Shown one piece after another: positions 8,297 through 17,523 of a stretch of DNA of 64,000 nucleotides. This DNA is from a virus: positions 1-64,000 of the IMG/VR virus record IMGVR_UViG_3300042935_001174. One strand, given 5' to 3'. The position numbers and the translations under genes were made by a program. Positions within the stretch are counted from its first letter, which is position 1; each line of letters opens with the position of its first letter. The notes under the pieces are model-generated. The model had not been told where the DNA came from and made no database searches. It was given only the letters and a program-made list of their open reading frames with translations.

Positions 8297-9385
8297 TTAG
8301 TTCTTTCGATTGATTATGTTTATCTGACGGTCTATAAAGTCTGAGTCTGACCAATGATAGTCGTATATAGCACAACTACTGCTGGTACTCACGCTGTATA
8401 CATCTAGACTATTATTTAATTGATTCCAAACGGTCAGGTAATCTTCTGTGTTAAAACTACGTTTTAAATCTACTTGTCCCACTTGAGGATGCCCAATGGT
8501 TAATAGTTTATCATTAGGGTCAAACCCATTGACTATTAACCATTCTTTAAATTCAGCTAGTTTAATTTGTTGCCAGCTGTGATTACCTGGATTATTTGCC
8601 CACTCAATATCAAAATCTCCAGCGGCTTCAGTCTGACTGCGCATAGAGGTAGTGACTAATTCACTAACTCGACTGTCACGGCCTTCGTCCATGAATACTT
8701 CCCAATGATGTTTTCCAATTGCCTTGTTAACTCCAACAAACACTCCTCCAAGACTGCGGTTTATTGTTTCAATACCAAATAAATCATAGTCATTTTCGTC
8801 AAGAGTAAATCTTGGCGCATTTAACCAACACATTAGTTGGCTGGGTCGTTGCCACTCAGGTGCTTCTATTTCTTTACGATAACTCAATGCCCATGTTTCA
8901 AACTCATGACAGAGTAAATTTAATTGTCTTATATGCCAGCGTATGTCAGCACTGGCGTGATTAAAATAAACCGACATGCTACCGCTTACGCCCTGAAGGT
9001 CTTCAAAATAACGATGCAACCAATTCAAGCGTTCATGAATCATATTCCTACCAACTGTTCTTGATCCTACAGGATCATCAGTGATAGTGTTTTCCATTGT
9101 AAAATAATCATCAATGGTATATCCAATATTTGCTTGATTAATTGCATTTATTGATTTGTTTACCTGTTCAAGAATGTACCACCCATTGCGCTGACTTTGA
9201 GTAAATCCTAAAAAACAAAAATTTTTTTCTAAATGAGAGTCATTTGTTAACAAACCGTTTAATGCATTTAACCATTTACGAGATAATGAACTATCATAGA
9301 CGTCAATATAAACTGAGTGAAGATTATCTGTATTTCTATTTTTAAGTTCAATTTTAATCTGTTCTAATATTTTTCCACCAGCCAT
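8297..9385 (-). CDS. Conserved-looking protein of unknown function, next to radical-SAM array
   Basis: A 362-aa protein I do not recognise. It is soluble-looking, rich in Trp, His and Asn, with no signal peptide or transmembrane segment. Notable stretches are SMSVYFNHASADIRWHIRQL, NRSLGGVFVGVNKAIGKHHW, VSELVTTSMRSQTEAAGDFD and LLTIGHPQVGQVDLKRSF. The repeated His, Asp and Glu positions suggest an enzyme or metal-binding protein rather than a structural part. It overlaps the last radical-SAM gene upstream by 32 nt and is followed after one base by the carbamoyltransferase microprotein. It therefore sits exactly between the radical-SAM array and the ligase/halogenase genes and probably acts in the same process. 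It could be a partner or substrate protein of a radical-SAM enzyme; no direct evidence. Confidence 0.7.
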   Translation of the reverse strand: MAGGKILEQIKIELKNRNTDNLHSVYIDVYDSSLSRKWLNALNGLLTNDSHLEKNFCFLGFTQSQRNGWYILEQVNKSINAINQANIGYTIDDYFTMENTITDDPVGSRTVGRNMIHERLNWLHRYFEDLQGVSGSMSVYFNHASADIRWHIRQLNLLCHEFETWALSYRKEIEAPEWQRPSQLMCWLNAPRFTLDENDYDLFGIETINRSLGGVFVGVNKAIGKHHWEVFMDEGRDSRVSELVTTSMRSQTEAAGDFDIEWANNPGNHSWQQIKLAEFKEWLIVNGFDPNDKLLTIGHPQVGQVDLKRSFNTEDYLTVWNQLNNSLDVYSVSTSSSCAIYDYHWSDSDFIDRQINIINRKN

Positions 9386-10658
9386 ATATTTTGTTATCCT
9401 GTTGTAGTATTTGGTCTAGCCCAAATGTATCATTTCTAATAGATTCCAATTGTAACATTCTGAACTTTCCTCTTGCAAGACCTTTTTCCCAGGTGTCGGG
9501 CCATTGTTCTGCAAAAGTTGGGCGTGATTTTAGTTGTAGTAACACATCCTTCAACGCACCTGGAGGTAAGTTAGTTACTAGACGATCTACTGTGCTGTCT
9601 AATAACTCACGAGGCAATGCCAATGGACTCATAATGATGTCCGGGCTAAAACTAAAAATCACCTTGGCTAATATATCAACCCCAAGCTCATTTGATAACT
9701 GCTGTATATTACCAACTTCAAATAGTCCAGGTAATGTGAGAGTAAAATCAATTCGCATTTGCCTGCGATGTTTTTGTATCTCAATTCCCTGTTTAAAGTT
9801 TTTTAGAAAGGTGGAATATTCAAGCCCTGTGCGGATGTATTCTCCTGTGGCTCCTGTTCCGTCGAGGCTGGCACAGATTTGCCAATCGCGAACATTAGAT
9901 AAAATATCACGATATAGATTAATACCCCGAAAATCAACGCGACTAAGATTGGTGTTATACCTGGCATATAATTGTCCTCCATCATTTAATTCAATAATAC
10001 GTTTCATATACCGCCAATGTTGTTCATACATTAGAGGTTCACCGCCTACCCAATAGACTTCTTCAACTCTGTGTTCTTCTACTGCTTCTGCAAATTCTTT
10101 TTCAATTTGCGTGTCCTGGAATTTACTAATTTCTGTTCTTACTGCTGGTTTCATCCAGTTATTTCTTGGATCCGAATAGTCAATAAGATTGTGTTGACGT
10201 TCTTCGCTTTCCCAACTACTAGACAACATATCCCCACACATGCGACATTTGAAATTGCAAAGATTGCTAAATCTATAATCCCAACTTATTGGTTTCATAG
10301 TTGTAGATCCGTTAGGCTGTGTTTTTTCCATGGCCTCTTCATAACGATGTTTGAATAGGTGCCAGAAATATGTTCGATAGACATCAGTATTTAACAGTTT
10401 ACTGTTACAAACATCACATTCGGGCAAAATTTCTCCTGCCATCATACGTTGTCTAACACTTTTCATATGATCGCTATTCCAGTGTTGATCTAGTGTGAGT
10501 GGAATATATTTTCCTGTGCCTGCTGATGTGTCAATGTACTGTTGAAAATTTTGTGCAGGTTCGCGGCTAGCACAACACATTCTGCGTTCGGTTTGAGGAC
10601 TTAGATAGGTATGCACCCAGGGTGCCATACACAAAGATTCAGGTTTATTCATAAGCAA
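9354..10658 (-). CDS. Radical SAM protein, twitch-type (subtype A, copy 1)
   Basis: A 434-aa protein. The [4Fe-4S]/SAM motif CNFKCRMC lies at Cys134/138/141, followed by VYWVGGEPLMYEQH (the SAM-binding GGE motif) and SLDGTGATGEYIRTG, as in the partial TIM barrel of this superfamily. An N-terminal Cys-rich section (Cys10 in LCMAPW, Cys28-Cys29, CDVC at 81-84) precedes the barrel; that arrangement is typical of proteins annotated as 'twitch domain-containing radical SAM'. Such enzymes cleave SAM to a 5'-deoxyadenosyl radical; the twitch part often binds a second cluster or substrate. A second possible start is the ATG at 10652. It overlaps neighbours on both sides (14 nt with the next radical-SAM gene, 32 nt with the 362-aa gene). 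Substrate unknown. Confidence 0.87.
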   Translation of the reverse strand: MLMNKPESLCMAPWVHTYLSPQTERRMCCASREPAQNFQQYIDTSAGTGKYIPLTLDQHWNSDHMKSVRQRMMAGEILPECDVCNSKLLNTDVYRTYFWHLFKHRYEEAMEKTQPNGSTTMKPISWDYRFSNLCNFKCRMCGDMLSSSWESEERQHNLIDYSDPRNNWMKPAVRTEISKFQDTQIEKEFAEAVEEHRVEEVYWVGGEPLMYEQHWRYMKRIIELNDGGQLYARYNTNLSRVDFRGINLYRDILSNVRDWQICASLDGTGATGEYIRTGLEYSTFLKNFKQGIEIQKHRRQMRIDFTLTLPGLFEVGNIQQLSNELGVDILAKVIFSFSPDIIMSPLALPRELLDSTVDRLVTNLPPGALKDVLLQLKSRPTFAEQWPDTWEKGLARGKFRMLQLESIRNDTFGLDQILQQDNKIYGWWKNIRTD

Positions 10659-11850
10659 TTGTTTTAGCCAACTCTGAATGATGTTGATTTAAATCTTGGC
10701 TTCTTCGTAGATCTATTTCTTTAATTTTTTCACGTAGTAAAGAACCATCAAGACTTGTTCCTTGCATCATAAATTGAATAATTTTTTCAAACTCCTGTTT
10801 TGTATTACCTAGAGTTGCTGTACTTTCCAATTTTTGTTTGACATATTGTTTTGACAGTTCAGGCAATGATCCTATGCTAAAATAATATGCTTCGTGCAAC
10901 ATATTCCAATAGATAAAATCAAAACTAGCCAACTTGTGCCAGGCCGCAAGCTCTTCAAGATACAGCACATTAAAAACATTAACAGTACTACAACATTGTA
11001 ACTGTAGGTTAGGCATTGTAGATTGTAACAATTTAAACTTGTTAATGTTTTCGTTTACTTCTTTCCAACTAGCATTCATGCGTTGGTATTCAAATCTTGG
11101 TCCTACGTCATCTATGCTAAATGCAACTTCAACTGTTTTAAAGTGTCGCCAAATGTCAGGCGCACGTTCAGGAACTATGGTTCCGTTTGTATTGTAATGT
11201 ATCTCTACTTGTCCAGCAATTCCTCTGTCTATAATTCCTTGTAACATATCAAAATGTTCGCTGATCATAAAAGGTTCGCCACCGGTGAATTCTATATAGT
11301 GTATGTCAGATAGGCATTGATCAATTTGTTGCCAAAATTGTTTATTTTCTCTTGGCCAACTACCAGCACGTAGCATCTGATAGGCAAATGTTTTTTTACG
11401 ATCTTGGTGTGGTACAGCCATCATTTCTTCTGTTGCATACGAACTTGATGACCACGAACCACATATACGGCATTTAAGATTACAGATATTTCCTAGTTTT
11501 AAATCCAAGAACATCATTGGTTTTTCATCTTCACTCCAGGACTGATTGCCAACAATATGTTTTAATCGATCAATAGTGTGCATTCGTTTACTTGTTCTAC
11601 CTGAATCTTCTTCGTTCCAACACTTCTTACAGGTATTAGGTTTTTGTCCTGTCAGGAATTGCTGTCTAAGATTTTTCATGTAATCTGAATTTCTTATTTC
11701 AACGAAGTCGGCTTTGGTCAATTCAAATTTATTGCCATCATTGTCAATTATTTCATCTTCGGCAAGACAGCAAGGACGTACAGTCCCGATGGGACTAGCT
11801 TCTAAACTGATCCAAGGCAGTACACAAAATTTATCCTGTGGTAATTTCAT
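10645..11850 (-). CDS. Radical SAM protein, twitch-type (subtype A, copy 2)
   Basis: A 401-aa protein with CNLKCRIC (Cys123/127/130), YIEFTGGEPFMISEH as the SAM-binding motif and VAFSIDDVGPRFEYQR later in the barrel. The N-terminus has FCVLPWISLEASPIGTVRPC with a Cys pair at 27-28, then CKKC at 74-77, the same Cys pattern as the neighbours at 9354 and 11847. FLDLKLGNICN before the cluster motif replaces the (D)xRFSNLCN seen in those paralogues. Overlaps are 4 nt at the 5' end and 14 nt at the 3' end. Radical chemistry on an unknown substrate is expected. The high divergence between adjacent copies argues for different substrates or different positions on one substrate, not a recent duplication. 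Confidence 0.87.
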   Translation of the reverse strand: MKLPQDKFCVLPWISLEASPIGTVRPCCLAEDEIIDNDGNKFELTKADFVEIRNSDYMKNLRQQFLTGQKPNTCKKCWNEEDSGRTSKRMHTIDRLKHIVGNQSWSEDEKPMMFLDLKLGNICNLKCRICGSWSSSSYATEEMMAVPHQDRKKTFAYQMLRAGSWPRENKQFWQQIDQCLSDIHYIEFTGGEPFMISEHFDMLQGIIDRGIAGQVEIHYNTNGTIVPERAPDIWRHFKTVEVAFSIDDVGPRFEYQRMNASWKEVNENINKFKLLQSTMPNLQLQCCSTVNVFNVLYLEELAAWHKLASFDFIYWNMLHEAYYFSIGSLPELSKQYVKQKLESTATLGNTKQEFEKIIQFMMQGTSLDGSLLREKIKEIDLRRSQDLNQHHSELAKTIAYE

Positions 11851-13112
11851 TTTAATGCCGTTAATTCTGGGATGATATCCAAGATGTTTTCGTTTCTAAT
11901 ACCGTCCAGATCATGCGTCTTACGCCAAAATTGATCTATTAACTGTGTGTTATCCGTGGCATTCATAAAGGTGATTGCACTTTTAAAACCTTGTGTGGCA
12001 CGACCCAACGGATCTCCTACTTGTGTCAACCATTCGATATGATCATAATACTGTGCTGTGAGTCTCTCTTTGTAGTTAGCAGGAGCAATATCAATTCTAT
12101 AATGCACAGGATCTTGTAAAATGTTTACATTAAGATCCTGTGGTTTTAGTAGGCCTTGTTGTACCCATGCACGATGGAATTGTGTTAAATGCATGGCATT
12201 CATAATACTTAATGTAGGACTGATATAAAAATCCACGCCTGGACAGATTTCAATCATGTCTCTGCGATTTTGTTCTACCACTGCCCAATCAGTGCCTTTG
12301 CGTATGTATTCCGCACGTGGTCCCATTGCATCTAAACTTGCGCCAACTGCAACCGAATTAAATTGTTTCCAGTACTCAAATACGCTATTACCTTTAAGGT
12401 CTGTGTGCGTGAAGTTGGTGTTGTATATCAGTCTAACATCAAAGCGGCCACGTTTGACCAGTTCGTCAAGAATGTTATAGTGCTCTTCCATCAGCAAGGG
12501 TTCGCCGCCAGCAAAGTAAATCTGCTCCACATAGTCCAGGTGTGGCTCTAGTTGTTGCCACATGTCTGTTTCGGTGCGGCCGGCATAGTTGAGTACTTTA
12601 TTACGATCTTTCCAATCACCGCCGGCCAGTTTGGCCTGGTCTTGATACCACTGTGAACTAAAGATGTGTCCACATGATCTGCACTTTAAGTTGCACAAAT
12701 TACTAAAGCGAATGTCCCAGTAAGTCATTTCAAAGGGATTTTCTTCCAGTTTCTTTATCTGATGTCCGTGATGCTTGTTGGCGCTTTTGCGGCCACTAAA
12801 GAATCCAGATTCTTCTTGTTCATAACAGCGTGTGCAGGCGGCGTGTGGAGTTTCGCTCAACATGTCTGCACGTAGTTTCTGCATGGGTTTGTCGCGCCAT
12901 ATTTCTTCTAGTGTGTTTGTGCGACAATTACCCACAACACCGGGCTTCATTTCAGCATGACAGCAAGGATATGCTTCTCCGGTGGGATAAGCGTGTAAAT
13001 GTATCCAGGGATAGATGCAGAACGTTTTAGAATCTTCTAATAGAAAACGCTCACGCTCGGTGAGTTCTGTAGAACGCACTAGGTCTGTACTGTTATACTT
13101 GTATTGAGTCAT
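11847..13112 (-). CDS. Radical SAM protein, twitch-type (subtype A, copy 3)
   Basis: A 421-aa protein from the ATG at 13112 (MTQYKYNSTD). A longer reading from 13196 would add 28 residues that overlap the upstream gene and look non-native. CNLKCRSC is at Cys140/144/147, IYFAGGEPLLMEEH is the GGE motif, and GASLDAMGPRAEYIRKG follows. The N-terminal module contains FCIYPWIHLHAYP, a CC pair at 50-51 (CCHAEM) and CTRC at 93-96. Base composition is slightly more GC-rich by eye than in the flanking genes. The start overlaps the upstream subtype-B radical-SAM gene by 20 nt and the stop overlaps copy 2 by 4 nt. The class is clear, the substrate is not. Confidence 0.87.
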   Translation of the reverse strand: MTQYKYNSTDLVRSTELTERERFLLEDSKTFCIYPWIHLHAYPTGEAYPCCHAEMKPGVVGNCRTNTLEEIWRDKPMQKLRADMLSETPHAACTRCYEQEESGFFSGRKSANKHHGHQIKKLEENPFEMTYWDIRFSNLCNLKCRSCGHIFSSQWYQDQAKLAGGDWKDRNKVLNYAGRTETDMWQQLEPHLDYVEQIYFAGGEPLLMEEHYNILDELVKRGRFDVRLIYNTNFTHTDLKGNSVFEYWKQFNSVAVGASLDAMGPRAEYIRKGTDWAVVEQNRRDMIEICPGVDFYISPTLSIMNAMHLTQFHRAWVQQGLLKPQDLNVNILQDPVHYRIDIAPANYKERLTAQYYDHIEWLTQVGDPLGRATQGFKSAITFMNATDNTQLIDQFWRKTHDLDGIRNENILDIIPELTALK

Positions 13113-14424
13113 ACCATTCTTTAAGATTAGGAAATGCCTGAGCAAAATCTTTACCGCGGCGCTGATCATATTGTGCATGAAACTTGTAAAAATCATTCAG
13201 CAATTTAGGCATGTCAAACGCATCCGAGTGCGGAGTTTTTACCACGTCTAGATAATCAATTAATCGCTGAGTGTGATTAATTTCGTGTTCGTGCAAATAG
13301 CTGTGACCTTTGTGTTTACCCATCCAGTCAATTAAATCTTGTTTGTATTGATTTCTTAAAGATTCACCGAGTACCAATGCACTTTGGAAACTGGGGAATC
13401 GCAGGATATTCAGTGTAAAATTAATATAGTCACGACCGTAGATTTTTTTCCATTCAATCAGTTGGTCTAAATGTTTAGGAAGGCTATCCAGGCACAAAGC
13501 ATTAATAGTACACATACAATGTACCACTATACCAGCATCCAATAGTTTCAGCACATTAGCACACCACGCTTGATAGTCTAGACCGTCTCGAATGTATTCT
13601 GCTTGTGTACCCACTGCTTCCATGCTTGTGTATATTTCTACTTGCAAGCCTTTAATACTGTCTAGTAAACGATCTATGTCTACTTCAGCACCTAAATTTG
13701 AATTAATTGCCAATTGTGTGTGGCTACGCCCGGGATTGTTTTTAAACCAGTCAATCAGTTTCCAGGTCTCACCTGACATCAATGGCTCACCACCGGTTAT
13801 TCTGAGCTCCTGAAGAGTTTGGTGGAGGTCGCTTTCCCACCAAGCAAAGAATGCGTCCACATAAGGATTTTGTTCTCCAAACTTGTAAAGTTGGGAGGCA
13901 GCGTGATCATGAGTAAAATGATTCCTGCCATCGCTAACCAAGCCCTGGTAAGCGCCGTTGTTTCGTATATCTTTAACCCATGTACTACTAAAAGCAGGAT
14001 TACAGTAGCTACAAGCAAACTGGCAAGTGCGATCAAACGCAATCTCTAGTGTTCGAAGATTGATGTCATTGCTGGCCGGAGTGCGGAAAGCATGATTTAA
14101 GTCCTCTATAGGGTAAATTTTACTTTTGTATACACGGTCACTGATTGCATCTCGGCCAATGTCTTCAATTTTCCAGCAGTATTCACAACCGCTAGGACGC
14201 TCACCTTTCTGCATCATTTCTCTATCGGCTTTTTTTCTCTGTGTGTTATGTAACGCTGATGGGTTGCGTTTAATATCATCTACATCAATAGCGTGTGCCG
14301 GTGGATGATGACAGCTAGTTGTTTGGCCTGATCCTAGCCATATAGTAGCATTGTACCATTTGGCCGCACAGAAACTAGAACTTTTGGTATCTAATATTTG
14401 TTGTCGGAATTCTAAATCATTCAT
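13093..14424 (-). CDS. Radical SAM protein, subtype B (copy 1)
   Basis: A 443-aa protein from the ATG at 14424 (MNDLEFRQQIL), which overlaps the upstream stop by 8 nt; a longer frame from 14577 would overlap that gene by about 160 nt. The cluster motif CQFACSYC is at Cys134/138/141, with LRITGGEPLMSGE and VEIYTSMEAVGTQAEYIRDG downstream. The N-terminal module differs from subtype A: FCAAKWYNATIWL, then SCHHPPAHAID, then GERPSGCEYCWKIEDIG. The same signature appears in the gene at 15543-16958, which defines a second subtype. The C-terminus RRGKDFAQAFPNLKEWYDS parallels RRGTDFLKTFPEMSDWWKE in that paralogue. Predicted to generate the 5'-deoxyadenosyl radical; substrate unknown. Confidence 0.86.
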   Translation of the reverse strand: MNDLEFRQQILDTKSSSFCAAKWYNATIWLGSGQTTSCHHPPAHAIDVDDIKRNPSALHNTQRKKADREMMQKGERPSGCEYCWKIEDIGRDAISDRVYKSKIYPIEDLNHAFRTPASNDINLRTLEIAFDRTCQFACSYCNPAFSSTWVKDIRNNGAYQGLVSDGRNHFTHDHAASQLYKFGEQNPYVDAFFAWWESDLHQTLQELRITGGEPLMSGETWKLIDWFKNNPGRSHTQLAINSNLGAEVDIDRLLDSIKGLQVEIYTSMEAVGTQAEYIRDGLDYQAWCANVLKLLDAGIVVHCMCTINALCLDSLPKHLDQLIEWKKIYGRDYINFTLNILRFPSFQSALVLGESLRNQYKQDLIDWMGKHKGHSYLHEHEINHTQRLIDYLDVVKTPHSDAFDMPKLLNDFYKFHAQYDQRRGKDFAQAFPNLKEWYDSIQV

Positions 14425-15568
14425 CGAAGTGACTTTGTTTAATAAATTGCAGGAATCGTCTAGGAAATTCTTTACGCACAGTTTGGCGCATTTCAAGCAG
14501 ATGTTGTTGATTGTATTTACATACATTATAACACGATTTGAGGAATTCATCAAGATCTTGCTTACACAAATCTTCAACTATTTGTGTAATACGTGTGAGT
14601 CTATCCTGCGTATTGTCAATTTCATCAAAACTTTCATCAATCACATGTGAAAATGTTTGAAATCCTAGATTGCGCATGTCTCGATAGTATCCTCGATTGG
14701 CTGCCGCTATCCACGGGTGTCCAATAGCCACAGGTTTCCAAATTTTTTCAGTTCTAAAACTATACGGATAGTCACATACTGTTTCGGAAACTAGACTAAA
14801 ATATGTATCAATATAAGGTTCTGCTTTGAGATAGATTTCTCCCCATTCTTGATCAAACAGATTGTGTTTAATAAAGCCTAATTTGGGCACTAGATCAATG
14901 TTGTTACAATAACGATCAACTTCGTATTTGGATGGCAACAGGTGTGGTTCTCTCAAAGTAAACATCTGATCCTGCCCATTAAATGGCACAGATAAATTTG
15001 AGTACATACTTTTTCTTGATTCAAGACTAGTCCACAGACTTTGATCTAACAGTCCCATTAAATCAAGTTTTTCTATTAGGAATTTTCTATGTCCTCTCAA
15101 GCGGCCATTTAAAAACAAAAATTTAAAAGGCTTGTTGGGCGTGGAGTACAAGGCCTCTGACCGATTAATCTCTATTAGATTTTGTTTATAGTCATGTATC
15201 TTGGGCAAGAAACTATCATAGACTAAACACGGCCAGTCTGGCTCCATGTCTCCGCCACCGATTAATAAAATACGCCCTTGCACAACAAGATCGGCAATGT
15301 TATGCACACTCTCACAATGTGCTTTTAACGTTTCGCTACCTTCAGCTGGATTGCTTAATACAACACGTATAGTGTCAGATTCAACTAACTCACGAATTCT
15401 CTCTTTATTCAAATTAAATTGTGTTCGACCTATAATATAAATTGCACCCGGAACAATAGTGTGATTACTAAAATCATAAAAAGACTCATCTTCCCAGGGT
15501 AGTAGTTGATCGTAGACTTCGCAAAATGTATCTAGAATAAGTTTACGTTTGTCTAGCATGGTACTCAC
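14417..15568 (-). CDS. Putative glycosyltransferase, GT10/exostosin-like
   Basis: A 383-aa protein placed between the two subtype-B radical-SAM genes, overlapping both (26 nt upstream, 8 nt downstream). An alternative start is the ATG at 15559. The C-terminal half reads YPYSFRTEKIWKPVAIGHPW, then RGYYRDMRNLGFQTFSHVID, matching the two plus-strand proteins at 2-1695. The centre has FKFLFLNGRLRGHRKFLIEK, a Rossmann-like strand with basic residues suited to a nucleotide-sugar phosphate. The N-terminal part (HTIVPGAIYIIGRTQFNLNK) looks like a second Rossmann domain, giving an overall GT-B shape. Its position inside the radical-SAM array links sugar transfer with radical chemistry. Donor and acceptor unknown. 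Confidence 0.62.
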   Translation of the reverse strand: MSTMLDKRKLILDTFCEVYDQLLPWEDESFYDFSNHTIVPGAIYIIGRTQFNLNKERIRELVESDTIRVVLSNPAEGSETLKAHCESVHNIADLVVQGRILLIGGGDMEPDWPCLVYDSFLPKIHDYKQNLIEINRSEALYSTPNKPFKFLFLNGRLRGHRKFLIEKLDLMGLLDQSLWTSLESRKSMYSNLSVPFNGQDQMFTLREPHLLPSKYEVDRYCNNIDLVPKLGFIKHNLFDQEWGEIYLKAEPYIDTYFSLVSETVCDYPYSFRTEKIWKPVAIGHPWIAAANRGYYRDMRNLGFQTFSHVIDESFDEIDNTQDRLTRITQIVEDLCKQDLDEFLKSCYNVCKYNQQHLLEMRQTVRKEFPRRFLQFIKQSHFDE

Positions 15569-16958
15569 ATTCTTTCCACCAATCTGACATTTCAGGAAAT
15601 GTTTTTAAAAAATCTGTTCCTCGTCGAGAGTCGTGTTCGTTAAAAAATCTATAAAAATCAGCACGATTTTTATTAACGTAACCTTGTTGCAACTTCTGTC
15701 CATCTTTCATCCAGGCAATATCTCTGCGCAGGCGTTGTACTTCGTAGTCTTTAAATCCGTGAAATGGGTTGCTAGGGGTTTCTAAATTAATTTCCATCCA
15801 ATCAGCAATTCGTTCAAGTATGCTTGCATAGGCTGGTGGAAGTATTTGTAGACTTTGCCAGGTTGGTTGTCTAAGAAGAGGCGTATCAAACCAAACACGC
15901 TGATAGGTATGGCTATGTTGTTTTCGTAATTCTAATATCCATTCCAATTGTGTTTTTAACCCTAACACACTTAGATTGTTCATGGTAATAATAAATGTCA
16001 AACTATTACGATTAGGAATGTCCAACAAGAAATGATTTACACGGCTTTGCACACGATAAAAATCCATGCCATGGCGAATGTATTCAGCATGCTCTGGTAT
16101 GCCTGAATCCAAACTAACATACTGCATAAAATGTTCAATGTTGGTGTTACATAACTGTTTAACATAATCAAAATACTTGTTCCATAACTGCGGTTCTACG
16201 CTAAAGTTACTGGTAACATTTAAATGCAACTCAGGGTTGGGTAGTGCTAGCACATAGTCAAATACCTTGTAGGTATTTTTATCCATTAGAGGCTCGCCAC
16301 CAGTCATGCGAAAATGTTTTAGTTTAGGATATAATGTAGGCCACCACTTCCAGAACGCTTCCACATAAGGGTTCTCGTGACTAGCTGGTATAGGTCGATT
16401 GCGGCCAGTGAAGTGGCTAGGATCATTATGGATAATACTAGTAGGATATCCGCCTGAGCGTTGTACTTCTGCTTGCCAGGTGCTACTAAATTGTGGACTG
16501 CAATAGCTACAAGATAGATTACAAGCGTGATTAAAATTAACTTCGACATAACTAGGCACAACATCTTCATTGCCTGTTGAGTTTTTTATTTGTTCAAAAT
16601 CCATTGCGGCCCAAGGTTCACCGCTACGATAGTGTCTATCACTTAGTTTTCCTAGATCCTCCATGGTCCAGCAATAACTACACTCCGAAGGTCGCTCGCC
16701 GTTGAGCATCATTTTACGCTGTTCTTTTTTATATGGAGTATTGTGTAATGCTCCAGGATTATGTCCAATTTCTTCTATGGGTATTCTATGCAATGGTGGA
16801 TGATAACAACTGTTGTTCATTCCGGTGGGCAGATGAAGGCTAACTTGTTTCCACTTGGCCAAACACAAGCTAGGTCCTAGCACAGTTTTCATATCTTCTG
16901 CAGAACTTAAAAATTCAGATTTAAAGTCTGTTAATTTTGTGTCAACTTTATTATTCAT
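15543..16958 (-). CDS. Radical SAM protein, subtype B (copy 2)
   Basis: A 471-aa protein with CNLSCSYC at Cys146/150/153 preceded by VEVNFNHA, then FRMTGGEPLMDKNTYK and YVSLDSGIPEHAEYIRHG. The N-terminal module has LCLAKWKQVSLHLPTG, SCYHPPLHRIP, GALHNTPYKKEQRKMML and GERPSECSYCWTMEDLGK, which is the subtype-B pattern. Both subtype-B genes keep two Cys-His-rich stretches before the barrel that could hold an auxiliary Fe-S cluster. The 5' end overlaps the SGNH hydrolase gene by 8 nt. It is the first of the five radical-SAM genes in transcription order. Substrate unknown. Confidence 0.86.
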   Translation of the reverse strand: MNNKVDTKLTDFKSEFLSSAEDMKTVLGPSLCLAKWKQVSLHLPTGMNNSCYHPPLHRIPIEEIGHNPGALHNTPYKKEQRKMMLNGERPSECSYCWTMEDLGKLSDRHYRSGEPWAAMDFEQIKNSTGNEDVVPSYVEVNFNHACNLSCSYCSPQFSSTWQAEVQRSGGYPTSIIHNDPSHFTGRNRPIPASHENPYVEAFWKWWPTLYPKLKHFRMTGGEPLMDKNTYKVFDYVLALPNPELHLNVTSNFSVEPQLWNKYFDYVKQLCNTNIEHFMQYVSLDSGIPEHAEYIRHGMDFYRVQSRVNHFLLDIPNRNSLTFIITMNNLSVLGLKTQLEWILELRKQHSHTYQRVWFDTPLLRQPTWQSLQILPPAYASILERIADWMEINLETPSNPFHGFKDYEVQRLRRDIAWMKDGQKLQQGYVNKNRADFYRFFNEHDSRRGTDFLKTFPEMSDWWKECEYHARQT

Positions 16959-17523
16959 TTAAAATATTTTGTAAAAAATCAAAAAGTTGCTCGGTACCTT
17001 TAACATTTAGATGTCCGTCATCAAGTCGACCATTTGGACCAATCATGGGATATTCTAACTGGCGAACCGTTTTTCTGTTTTCCCAGGAAAATCCAAGAAC
17101 TTTTTTGTTACAAGAATTTAAAAAACTAATTGATGTGTCGATTAACATGTCACTTAAATTTTCACTATACGGAGGACCAAAAACAGAATAAAAATATTTG
17201 TACATCTCAGTGTGTGCAATATCAAGTGTTGCTGGCTCAAGAGCCAGTCCTTTACCGTGAAACCCTGTAAAAAAATCTAAATTCTGATCGTTATATTTTA
17301 ATCCAAATCTAGACGAATATGTAAAACCTAATACAAATATATCGGCATTTTGAAAATTTTGATAAGCATCAAATGCAATAGACATATTACTTTTACCTTG
17401 CCTTGAGTTGTCAATTACTTGATACCCGCCGCGAGTATTAAATAGGCTTCCTAAAGAATCTTGTCTTTTAAGACCTTGCCCGTAGGTCAAACTACATCCG
17501 TCAAGGTATAATCGTGTTACCAT
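16951..17523 (-). CDS. SGNH/GDSL-type hydrolase
   Basis: A 190-aa protein. Block I is DGCSLTYGQG at residues 8-17 with Ser11 as the likely nucleophile. Block V is DDGHLNVKG near residues 168-176, giving the Asp-x-x-His pair (Asp168/His171). DNSRQGKSNMSI may be block II, where Gly stabilises the oxyanion. Members are small esterases or O-acyl transfer/removal enzymes acting on acylated sugars, lipids or peptides. No signal peptide is seen, so the enzyme acts in the host cytosol or in the virion. Placed between a glycosyltransferase (7-nt overlap) and a radical-SAM gene (8-nt overlap), it may trim or deacylate a glycan. Substrate not determinable. Confidence 0.78.
   Translation of the reverse strand: MVTRLYLDGCSLTYGQGLKRQDSLGSLFNTRGGYQVIDNSRQGKSNMSIAFDAYQNFQNADIFVLGFTYSSRFGLKYNDQNLDFFTGFHGKGLALEPATLDIAHTEMYKYFYSVFGPPYSENLSDMLIDTSISFLNSCNKKVLGFSWENRKTVRQLEYPMIGPNGRLDDGHLNVKGTEQLFDFLQNILNE

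Noticed and set aside
13797-14049. Hydrophobic frame that looks like a two-segment membrane protein
   Set aside because: It lies fully inside the radical-SAM gene at 13093-14424, whose cluster motif and surrounding sequence explain the DNA.
14425-14577. N-terminal extension of the radical-SAM gene at 13093
   Set aside because: It would overlap the upstream glycosyltransferase by about 160 nt and has an unrelated Cys/Lys-rich composition; the ATG at 14424 aligns with its paralogue.
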